Both the position numbers and the translations under genes were made by a program. A stretch of 64,000 nucleotides of DNA. It comes from Acholoe squamosa. Lineage: Eukaryota; Annelida; Polychaeta; Phyllodocida; Polynoidae. Positions 33,653-43,194 of this stretch are shown here, one piece after another. The stretch's first letter is position 1. Each line of letters opens with the position of its first letter. The DNA lies in contig OX439041.1 of assembly GCA_949317995.1 (NCBI GenBank), positions 13,609,501-13,673,500 of the forward strand, given 5' to 3'. A model generated the notes under the pieces. It saw only the letters and a list, made by a program, of their open reading frames with translations, ran no database searches and had not been told where the DNA came from.

Positions 33653-36606
33653 TTATAACATAAAACAGTCTGGGTAGTCTTTCTTTGTGACCGTGTATTT
33701 TGCTTTTAGCTGATTCCATCTGTTACAGGCTCTATATAAAGCACTACAGATTACAATAGGTTTTAGGCTATGGGGTATTAACAATCTTTTTCCCTGGTGA
33801 AAACGGGTGGGAATATTTCTATTGTCGACTAGGTTTTCACACTTTGACAAGTAGAAGGCATAGAATAAAAGATGTTGATCTCTTCTTTCGGCAAGCTCTA
33901 TACACTTACTAACTTGTTTAATTTGTTCTGTTGTCATTGTTAGATTTTCTTCCAATTTGACTTTATAAACTACTCTCAGTGCCCAATTTTGTAGTAATTG
34001 TAATTCATTTGTTTCTCCTCGATAGTCCCTATCACATATAAAATCACAATAGTCAAAAGTTGGTAGTATCATGGACTTAAAGATATCTAGAGCTGTAGAG
34101 TTATCAACATATTTTCTAATTCTTGCGAGCTGAAAAATTTTATGCCTTATATTTTGTGTACAGTTAGCTCGATGCTTAATGAAAGTAAGTTCAGTGTCAA
34201 GATCTATACCCAAGTATGTGAAGTTATATACTCTCTCTAATACAGAATTGTTCAACATAAAAACACTGTTTTCATTACGATTTCCATTATATAGCATCCA
34301 TTTTGTTTTCTTTTCATTAACAGTAAGGGAGTTATGTAAGCACCAGTTATACACAGCCTTAATAGCATTTTTCATATCCTGTGGGGTATTTACAGTTATG
34401 ACTGCGTCATCGGCATACAAAGTGGTTTCAAACGGTCCAACCTTAGGGAGAGAGTTAATATAGACAGAAAAATGTACTGGACCTAAAACCGATCCCTGAG
34501 GGACTCCATATTTCATACACTTGGAGGTGGACAGTACATCATTAGCTAAGGTATTCTGTGATCTGTTATGAAGATAATTTTCAAAGAATTTACAAGTTGG
34601 TCGGTCAAGGCCTAAAGTTGACATTTTTTCTAGTAATTTAGAGTGTGAAACAGTATCAAAAGCTTTTTTGTAATCTAGATATAGACAGTATGACGGTTTG
34701 TTTAATATAATATTATTAATTATTGTTGATAGATGTTCGGTTATAGCGGACTGAGTGGAGTGTCCAGTTCTGTAACCATGTTGAGTTGGACATAATAAGT
34801 TGCAGTTTTCCATATAGGTTTGGAGTCTGCTACATACAATTTTTTCTAAGATTTTTCCTGGTATTTGTAGCAAGCTTATGGGTCTAAGGTCATTTACATC
34901 AAGAGAGTTTGCTTTTTTATGTAGGGGGATCACGGTCCCAGCTTTCCATACGGTAGGGAAGACTGAAGTACGTAGACATTGGTTGTATAGAACTAATATT
35001 ACATCAGTAATGGCGAGAAAGGCATCTTTGATTATATATAATTTACAGTTCTTTATAGCAGATGGTTTCTTAATATTAATTGCTTTTATCAACTTAATCA
35101 AGTCGATGTAGGAGATATTATACATGAGGTTAGTATTCAAAATTGGTTGACCATATGGTACATTAACCGTTGGCTCCCCCTCACCAGGTGGGAGTGCTTT
35201 TGCTAGGTCCTCTCCAATATTTACAAAGAAACTGTTTATATATTCTGCACAAGTATCTGGAGGGACAATTAAGCTAGTAGTCTTATTTCTAAGTTTAATG
35301 AGGGTACTACTAGTCTTATGTGGTAATAGCTTATGTATAGCATCCCAAAATTTGGCTGGGTCTGTTTTTCTAAACCTTAATAACATCTCAATTTCATGTT
35401 TTTGACTGAGAAACAGTTCTCGTTTTACTATGAGCTTATAATGCTTAGCAGCAGCCCAGTCACCGTCTGATTTAGTGGACCTGGCCTTTCTGTATAGTTT
35501 GTCTCGCACTCTCATTAGTTCTAGTATCGGTTGTGTTAGCCATGGTGGTGTGTAATCTGGTATGTTCATCCTCTTTATCGGGCATATGGTATTTAATTTT
35601 GTCAGAATTACATTTATGATTTTATCCCACATCTCATTGACATCGTTTAAAACTACTATATCAGTCCAATCATGTTGTGTGAGCATGTTTTTGAAATCTA
35701 GGAAGTCATATCTTCTATAGGACCTGGCATATACAATCTTCTTTTTTAATTTGGCTTTATCACATTTTAGAGTCATGAAAATGGGGGTATGGTCCAAAAC
35801 GTGTACATCGACCAAGCCAGAGTAAGCAATATTGTGTACATTTGTATAGATATGATCCAATATGGTTCCTGACACAGGTCTAGTGATATCTTTGATAATT
35901 TGGAACAGTTTGTTACCGGTACAGAATTCGTTCACATTAGCGTCTTCAACATCCTTTTTACATAATAAATTAACATTGAAATCTCCCATTAGTATAAGTT
36001 TTCTATTTTTTGTTACATTTTTCAGGAGTGTAGTTAATTTATTATATATTGCACCTTTGTCCTTACTATCGGGTGGTCGGTAGCATACAAAGATCTTATA
36101 TTTTATAACATTTATTTGAACATCTACACACAATATTTCAAAGTCATTTTCTATAAAAGAGCACGTAAGATCAGGGACAGCGATATAATGATCTTTTAGA
36201 TAAAGCATAAGTCCACCTGCGTTTTTGTCTCTACTTGGATATCTATCTAGTCTTACATATTGATACCCAGGGATGTGTAGCTCAGCATCCAGTATAGAGG
36301 GTTTCAACCATGATTCAACAATACCAGTGATATCAGAAAAAGTAATTAGCCTAAAGATATCTGTCCTTTTACCGTATATAGAGCGAGTATTTGTGCAAAA
36401 GACCTTAAAGGGGGGCTAGCACAGCGATTTTCATAATTGGTACCTGCTCAAAGAACGTTCATAAAATCACGGGACCCAGCGCAAAAAATAGCAACTCCCT
36501 GATTGGTCAAGGGGTAGTCACGTGACTTGCTAAGGCGGGTACGTCTTAGCCGTGCTAGTCCCCCTTTAAGACCCTTTTGTGGCTTAATATCATCTAGTAC
36601 TACCAT
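33653..36606 (-). pseudogene. LINE ORF2: APE-type endonuclease and reverse transcriptase, interrupted by a MITE
   Basis: The probable ATG is at 36604-36606; about 12 codons later the frame is broken by a 163-base MITE at a TTAA. After it comes NTRSIYGKRTD, the endonuclease (VESWLKP, YQYVRLDRYPSRDKNAGG, LMGDFNVN), then RT: LRPISLLQIPGKILEK, HGYRTGHSTQSA, LDYKKAFDTV, GVPQGSVLGP and catalytic LYADDAV (YADD at 34406-34417), then the thumb. 884 codons are open after 36307. A 30-base in-frame deletion near 33680 removes ten C-terminal codons compared with the unit A fragment. Confidence 0.92.
36404..36570. mobile_element. TTAA-flanked (piggyBac-like) MITE inside LINE ORF2
   Basis: Terminal inverted repeats AGGGGGGCTAGCACAGC and AGGGGGACTAGCACGGC (right end reverse-complemented), flanked on both sides by TTAA. 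Without the element and one TTAA the ORF2 reading frame is continuous across the site, which shows the insertion point precisely. Confidence 0.85.
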
Positions 36607-37183
36607 TTTGATGGTGACTTACTGTACAATATACTTGATATGAATGACATGAATGATAGGTATGAGAAATGATCACAGTGAAAAAAATATCTAGGCTGTC
36701 TGACTGTCATTAGAAGGGGGTCTGGAGCGTGGGACCGGTTAGATAAAATATGTACAATTTATTAATTAAGTGTATTGCTTTATCGGTTATGATAACGTAA
36801 GGTTGATAGATAATAACAATTATAATCTTATGTGGAAGAAATAGGTAGCCTGGTATGTAACCGCTAAGTATATTCTATTCTACACCTATACTTGAGGTCA
36901 GTGGGTCAGTCGTTTCAATGTTAAACCATGCGCGTCCAATGACCCGGAGACGCTGTTGACAAATCATAGAGAACAGTTATTTTTGGACGCTGTATGTTTC
37001 AATGCTAGACCAAGCGGGCATCGACAAAGCTCAAAATCAGCTGATTGAAATATAACACATTCCCCTCTACACTACTGTTTGAAAGACTTCATAAATCAAA
37101 TAGAGATACATACACTTAGTCCTGTATCAGCATAATGCTTTTGGGAACAACTGGTATGTCATGTCCATTTGAAATTATTATTA
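36607..37183 (-). other. Inter-ORF region of the LINE
   Basis: About 580 non-coding bases between ORF1/NADAR and ORF2, with two similar GxACGCT-containing stretches near 36950-37000. No independent feature seen. Confidence 0.5.
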
Positions 37184-38996
37184 TCATTTTTTATTAGGGC
37201 TGAAAGCAGTGAGCATTCTTTGTAGCTTGTTCGATCCCTGGCTTTTCTCAATTTTCTCTTTATTTAAATGTTTCTTCAATTTGTCTTGCTGTCTAGTACT
37301 TGATCTTCTACTAGTCGACATAATTGGATTTTGAGCATTGGTTGAGTAAGTCATCGTAGTAGTAATTTGTGGTGGAGGGGAACCATGAGCAGCCTGTAGT
37401 TCATCCATAGTTATAGTCTGTTTGGTAGTGGCTGGGATGGTCACAGGTATTGTGGAAGTGACTGGTGAAGAGGTGATCACTGTTGTCCGATCCGAAGGAG
37501 GGTGAGTACCAGTTATCTTTGCATCAGTAGTCAGGGCATTCGTTGCCTGGGCAGCTGTAGTATGGGCAGTCGTAGGTTGGGCAGTGGTCGCGGTATGAGG
37601 TGCCACCAGTAGCATTTTTCCCGGAGGGGTTGGGGCTGTCGCTGTGGTAGAGGTTGGGGGGGTAGGAGCAGTAGTTGTTGGAGCTGTAGGAGCCTGTTGA
37701 ACATCTATGGCATTTGGGTTGGATTGCTCCATAACTTCTCTGGCTAAGTCTGGATGTTTCTCACGTAGGATTCGTCTTACCTCCATAAGAATTACACCTC
37801 CTCTGTTCTTACCAGTGTATGATCCATCCTTCAATAATTTCGAGTTTATCGATGCATTGGTTCCCCAATGAGGAGATGACACACACTCTAATAGTTTTCT
37901 ATGACCCGTTCCTAGTAGTATTTTAAGGAGATTTTTGTCCTGCTCATATTTTAAAATGTTCAGAGCCTGGAGTTCAGCTTCATCTATATTGCGCCATCCT
38001 TCACATTCAAATTTTGCAAGTTTCTTAGCATCTAGAGGCGTATCACAATCCATGATTTTTTGAGCTTTCATGTGCTTTCCTGCAAATTTAGCTTTAGCAT
38101 AGGCAAAGCCTTGCTCTACACTGTTGAAAATTAAGCCTTCTGTTTCAATCTTGCACTCATAGAAGTTTGATAGTGGGGCTAACTCGCCTTGGTAGGCCAC
38201 ATAGTTGTCTGTGACTACTGTTTTCTCATTTGCAAGTTGCAGCTCTGGGGGGGAGGTCTTTCAGCGCCTTGTGTGGGTAGTATTTTCCATTGACCAGCAA
38301 GCCTCTCCCTCTTGGTTTAACGTCTATGCCTGCATCCTGACCTAGATAAGCTATAGATCTCACATCAGATTTTTGCTTTTTTATGGCTGGATTAGAGTCG
38401 TCTGATAGGAAAACCAAAGGTTTCTTGTGTTTTAGTTCTCCTTTTCTTGACAATATATGGTCTCTTACACAGGCTTTTGTCATGACAATGACCATGGTTC
38501 GAATGGTCTTATTTGGTGGACCCTGGCGAAAAGCATAATCTATATCGTAGTAGTCAAGGGAAGGATCAATACCTAGGAGTAACTGGTATGCAACATCTTT
38601 GGTACGTTCACCTTCTTGATAGGCCAGACCGTCGACAACAATATTTCTCCTTCTCAAATTATTATCTAACACTGAGATTTGCTCTGTATTGTCTTCAATA
38701 GCAGACTTATTTACTCTTGTAGCACGTTGTACCTCAGCCATTTCAGTTTTTAGACGCTTCAGTTCATTTTCTAGAGTGTCATTTCTATTTTTAAGTTGGA
38801 CAATTTCTTCATTGTTCCATTTGATAATATCGCCCATTGTGATGGCCTCCTCCCTGTACAAACTCAGAGCCTCACCTGTTTTTTCCTGTAGAGCTATTAT
38901 TGGGGAATCCTTTTTGCCTAAGTTTAATGTTCTTATATCCCTGATAGCCTCCGATAGTGATGTGTGGTCTCTCTCCTGCTCATATTTCGCCGCCAT
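37184..38996 (-). pseudogene. LINE ORF1: coiled coil, RRM-like domain and C-terminal NADAR domain, one homopolymer frameshift
   Basis: The first 256 codons (38996-38226) start in a good context with MAAKYEQERD, form a long coiled coil (about 55-110), then an RRM-like nucleic-acid-binding part (RRRNIVVDGLAYQEGERT to LLVNGKYYP). The frame ends just after a C7 run (38247-38253 as G on plus). One base fewer there would join the next frame without a stop; that frame has no in-frame ATG start and reads LSNFYECKI, FNSVEQGFAYAKAKFAG, CEGWRN, LLGTGHRKLLECVSSPHWG and GKNRGGVILMEVR, the NADAR (YbiA-like) signature. NADAR proteins act on N-glycosidic bonds, including ADP-ribose on guanine. A Thr/Pro-rich tail of about 170 residues follows. 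Confidence 0.85.
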
Positions 38997-39306
38997 GTTG
39001 AACTAGTAGGTTGTCAGTCCGTTGTGACTCAGCATATACAGGTTAGCATGTGTGTGTTGTAGCGACCCCTAATACCGCTCACTCGCCGGTATCTTCAGAT
39101 TAAAAACTCCTAAAATGGGGTTAAAAGGGTTTTTTTCATATAGAAAAACCTTGTCAGATTGGTCACGAGACAACCAGTGTGCTTTCCTGAAGATTTGATG
39201 AAATTGCTACACTGTTTTCCTGCTCAATTCCTGCAATTTTAGTCCCACGCTCTTGAGATAGACTCACTCATAGACGGCCATTACAGCTTTTTTTTTTTTT
39301 TTTTTG

Positions 39307-40813
39307 GCGCCAGCACATGAGCCTCCAGTAACTAAGTCTGATGTTTGTCCTTGACCTATATCTGATGGACGACCCTGGTCAGCCCGGAATGTAATCGGGT
39401 CCAGTCCAGTCCTGGCTAGTTTTTTGGTGGCTGTTGCTTCGGCTTAGTGTACTCTCTGGCCTTGCTCCCTACAGTTGTAGCATTCACTCGACCTGCCAGG
39501 TGATGTGCTGCAAGAGAGGCTGCGCCCAGGACTTCTCGCAGGCCTCCTGCCCAGCCTGTAGCTTGCGTAGGGGCTAGGGGCTCTGGGGAGCACTGTTGGT
39601 GTTGCTGTAGTTGGTCATTGACAACAGATACAACCATCTTACGTATATCTTCCTTCAGCTCGGTAAGCTGGCTCGTTTCTAGGCGTAGCACACCGGGATG
39701 TATCTCATCATTGCCCGAGAAGGAGACATTCCTGATCTTCTTGGTATTGTGGATGGAGTGTCTGACACTTTTTATCGCCTCCCGCAGCTTTCTGCTCAGA
39801 GCAGCCCTGCAAGAAGGAGTCAACTGCTGCCTTCTCAATAGTCTGTTCCGAGTCCCCTCTGAACCCTTCCCTTGCCAAATCCATGCACTCCTGTGCAAAT
39901 GCATCCAGGACCTAATCGGGTTCCTGGTGCATGTTTTGGAGCTCCCTGCGTGCTGTCGCTGGGTCTTTCTGGGCAGCGACCCGAAGAAGACGAGGGCATC
40001 CTCTCTTAGATGTTGCACGAGGCTGTCGATCTTCTCCTCTCTGCCGTCCCTTGCTCTGTGCACTGGGGGTTCGTCCTTGTCGCTTCAGCTTGATGAGCTT
40101 GATGAGCTTGATGAACTGTCATCGGAGTCCGAGGATTCCATGTCCCCGACCCTCGATTGCCTGCTCTTCTTTGACTCCTTCAGCACTTTGGCGCTGGCCT
40201 GGCTGACAGGTGGACAAGGGGCCTTGTGCTGTCGGTCATCAGTCCCTTCGTTGACATTCCAGTCAGCGGGTGCCCTCTGTGCATATGGCTGTGGACCTTT
40301 CTGGACATACACATTGTCCTGTACCGTCCCTTTCTGATAGGACGTCGAATGGAGTGGCAAGGAACTTTCACTCAGTGCCAGGCTACTCAGCACTGCCCAT
40401 GTCCTCTGTGCGAGAGCTGGGTTCTGTCGCAGAATGGCCTGCACAGTCTCCGCTACATCGTTGGTTGGGAGAGTGTCGCCATGTGGGCACTCTGCTGCGG
40501 TGGCTTTGGCAGTTGCTGAGGTGGCCCTGGCCCCGGGCTATGCTTGGTGCGATTCTGGCTCCACACCATCCTTCTGATCCGTTGATGATTGTCCTTCCCC
40601 CTGGGTGTCCCTTTGCCGCTTTTCTGCCTCCAGCTCTTCTATCCGTGCCATGGATCTTTGCAGTAGCACCTTCAAATCCTCGAAGTTCTTTGCGGTATTG
40701 ACTTCTTCTGGAGACAAGACCGTCACATCCGCTACGCTATCCCCTTTCCTCCCAAATGTCACCAGGCTATTCATGACCGCCTCTTGAAGTACCCCCGGTC
40801 TCTGGGCTGACAA
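39307..40813 (-). pseudogene. Gypsy gag, degenerate
   Basis: N-terminal part MSAQRPGVLQEAVMN with a helix (EDLKVLLQRSMARIEELEAE), a Ser-rich linker, then a capsid-like stretch LVQHLREDALVFFGSLPRK and later frames. At least four frame changes. No zinc knuckle identified. Its 3' end abuts the LINE insertion, and protease lies on the other side of the LINE. Confidence 0.7.
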
Positions 40814-42249
40814 ATCTGAGCATCCCTGTCACATCTGAGAAGGGCCCCTGATTGCAAACGCACTGAACAATTTCTCGTGCCCTCGCTGACCCAAAGCCTC
40901 GTTCACATCAAAACCGAGCTGAGACATCCTCGGTTATGTAAGGCTTATCTAATATATGTAAGTGGGTGAAGGGAAGACTCAGCCCAAGTAGCCGAGAAAG
41001 CGTAATTAGTGGACCAGGTGATATAGAATGCAACAGCAGGACTACAATCACTGGCTTATCTTATACAATGTTAGTATTTCCCCTCTTCACTTACTTTTCT
41101 AGATTCTTGATGGGGGGGGGGGGTGAGTTGTCAGTCAGTAAGTTTGTATGTTTTTTTTTTCAAGTGATAATTTGCCAGATGACATGCATTGGTTAAGTTA
41201 TGTCCATATTGAGTATGTTATGCACACAATTGCAAGTCCTGCCAGATTTCTCACAAAAATTGACCTAAAGTTCAATCATATGCAACATTAGCAAATAGCA
41301 TTGGTAAATTACAGGTGTAAGGATATGTCACAGAAAATCCAAAATACCAGGAATTGATAGAACTCAGAGTCTGCTGGCCTCCCAAACAAGGAGAATTCAA
41401 AATGGCAACCAAACCACATGGGCAGAAAGTACCAAACCCCAAACTAATTAACTTTTCAAAAATTGACAAAAATAATTATCCCAGTGATATTGTCAATAAT
41501 TGTCAGTCACTTTTCAGTAAGGGAGTGGTCATTATTTATCAACAGGGGGGGGTGGTGGGTTTTCGCACGGACGCGCTGAAATTTTTTACGCCCCCCCTCG
41601 ACGGCAGTCAAAATTTTTAGCGCCCCCCCACGCCAGAGGCGCAGAGGGTTTTCGCGCCCCTCTTTGATCTATAGTTGGTAGCGCGCGGGCTTTTTTTTTT
41701 TTTTTTTTTTAGCCCCCCCTCAAGAGGGGTCAAAATTTTTTTAGCCCCCCCTCGGCAGGGGTCTGAAAATTTTACGCCCCCCCTCAAACCCATCCTCCCC
41801 CCTGTTGATAAATAATGACCACTCCCTAATTTGTTACTGTGAGATAGTTCAAGAATATTAAGGATGGCTTGGATTGTCAATTCAAATCAGTGAACCATGA
41901 GGCTTAACTGCCAGATCCAAGATGGCTACTCTGTAAGATTTCAGTAATTCTTATTAGTGGCAGCTTGACCCAGTTCCTCCAAGACAGGGCAAAGTTTACA
42001 AAACTTGGCCAAAGTTGGTGACAAACACACAGAAATGATGGCCCCAGTGTGGTAAACAAAATAAATCCAATGGTTTTCTCAGAATTTAGAGTTCTCCTTG
42101 TGAGCAGATGGATTAAAGATATGCTCACTATACACAAAGAAGTGATGAGGGAGGTTGGGGAGTTTCCTCCTGGCTTCCTCCACAACTTTCACGAAAACAG
42201 TTCTGGTGCCCACAGGTTTTGTAGACACACAGTTCATCCGCAAGGGCAA
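40814..42249 (-). other. Untranslated leader of the LTR element, with a MITE
   Basis: From the primer-binding site to gag, about 1.4 kb including the 308-bp MITE. A poly-G run lies near 41115. No ORF of note. Confidence 0.55.
41520..41827. mobile_element. 308-bp MITE with about 30-bp terminal inverted repeats
   Basis: AGGGAGTGGTCATTATTTAT at the left recurs in reverse complement at the right, continuing to a CAACAGGGGGG arm. The interior is GC-homopolymer-rich, with a T18 run and repeated GCCCCCC boxes. No clear target duplication. Confidence 0.85.
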
Positions 42250-42264
42250 GCACTCCTGGCACCA
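42250..42264 (-). other. Primer-binding site
   Basis: On the minus strand TGGTGCCAGGAGTGC, two bases after the 5' LTR. It starts TGG as a tRNA 3'-CCA complement should; the tRNA is not identified. Confidence 0.75.
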
Positions 42265-42266
42265 AA

Positions 42267-42492
42267 TGTGAGACTATCACAGATGACCCCTTAATATCAG
42301 AGTATCTTACCAAAAAGATGTAGGAGAGACAACTCCAGCACTTGTGTAGTGGTCTGCAGTCAGCGCTAAAGTGCGGGAATCCCGCCTCAATAGCCTGCGC
42401 ATCGGGCCCGGAGTTCCCTCAGACTGGGGAATCCCCATATAACGTCATAGGCCCGGCGCTTGCCTCGCACGCACGGATGCACCCGTCTCACA
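42267..42492 (-). repeat. 5' LTR (226 bp)
   Basis: Full-length LTR, TG...CA. Contains GGGGAATCCCC (42426-42436), an NF-kappaB-type palindrome, beside TGACGTTATAT on the minus strand, a CRE-like plus TATA-like combination; this part is missing from the 3' LTR. Confidence 0.85.
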
Positions 42493-42496
42493 GTAA
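42493..42496. other. Target-site duplication GTAA, right
   Basis: Matches 24022-24025. Confidence 0.75.
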
Positions 42497-43052
42497 CGAT
42501 ATCAGAAAAGATGTCAAACGTTTAAACGTTTGATATCTAGCAATTTGCTACATTGGATAAAGTTTTGTGTTTACTGGGATTGATGTCTCATCATGCAGAT
42601 TTGACCACATATGAAAGGCAACAAGTCACTTAGTTGTACAAATCTAGAGAGGTATACATACAAGTTTCGGCTTCATTATGCCATGTTATATTACATAGAT
42701 TCTATCTGAATGTTCATCCAGCATAACCAACAGATAAAGTTTTAAAATGGTACCTACCAATTTGCTATGTTGGATAACGATTTGTGTTCACCGGGTGTGT
42801 TTAAGTCAAACAGTCTTAGTTTTGGGTACTGAGGGGATAAACATACCTGGTTCTGCCGATCGTGACGTGGGAAGTGTCTGTGAGGTTTTTATATTACTGT
42901 AAAAAAAAACACAGAAAAACCGTTACTTTGCATTTATAAAAGTTGTATGATGCATTAATTCACAATTCAGAATTCTAAGTATTATGTATTACATGTAATT
43001 CAAATACCTTTCGGAGTTTAAATTTTATTTCAAATCTTCTTCTTATTCACAG
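42497..43052. other. Right flank of the LTR element / intron of the SLC6 gene
   Basis: Holds the palindrome AAACGTTTAAACGTTT near 42517 and two related stretches about 221 bases apart (42536 and 42757, CAATTTGCTA...TTGGATAA), an old tandem repeat. It ends in a TTCTTCTTATTCACAG splice acceptor. Confidence 0.5.
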
Positions 43053-43194
43053 GCACCAGTAGAGAAACAAGATGAAAACACGCTTCGAGGTAACTGGTCA
43101 AACAAGTTGGACTTTATCTTGTCGCTGATTGGCTACACGGTCGGGTTCGGCAATGTGTGGCGTTTTCCCTACCTCTGCTACAGGAATGGTGGAG
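43053..43194 (+). CDS. SLC6 exon a (TM1)
   Basis: Acceptor TTCACAG, donor GTGAGT. Encodes [20 protein letters not shown] and the first Gly of the TM1-TM2 link; ends in phase 1. Confidence 0.93.

Larger units (their letters stand above)
30463..34777. repeat. 4.3-kb tandem duplication, unit B
   Basis: Starts CACTTCTTTACCGCTGG as at 26133 and ends TCCAGTTCTGTAACC as at 30457, beyond which the LINE continues. Gives the second copy of ORF3 start, integrase end, RT start and protease. Confidence 0.93.
33372..39305 (-). mobile_element. CR1/L2-like LINE with NADAR-bearing ORF1
   Basis: Non-LTR retrotransposon on the minus strand, 3' poly-A at 33372-33378, two ORF regions: ORF1 (coiled coil, RRM-like, then NADAR) and ORF2 (endonuclease, RT). 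The 5' side meets an 18-base T run (39288-39305 on plus) next to gag of the host LTR element. No target duplication recognised. ORF2 is split by a MITE. Clade assignment (jockey superfamily, CR1/L2-like) rests on RT motifs only. Confidence 0.88.
24026..42492 (-). mobile_element. Gypsy-type LTR retrotransposon, nested and internally rearranged
   Basis: Bounded by related LTRs that begin TGTGAGAC and end GTCTCACA, and by a GTAA duplication. Minus-strand order: 5' LTR (42492-42267), primer-binding site, leader with MITE, gag, [LINE insertion], protease, RT start, [deletion], integrase C-terminus, ORF3 with zinc-finger-like and TatD parts, polypurine tract, 3' LTR. The 18.5-kb span is swollen by a 5.9-kb LINE, a 4.3-kb tandem duplication, a 419-bp tandem duplication and two MITEs. 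RT core, RNase H and integrase catalytic core are gone, so it cannot be autonomous. Confidence 0.9.

Noticed and set aside
33372-39305. A target-site duplication for the LINE
   Set aside because: The two flanks (CACATG-containing) share only scattered bases; no convincing direct repeat.
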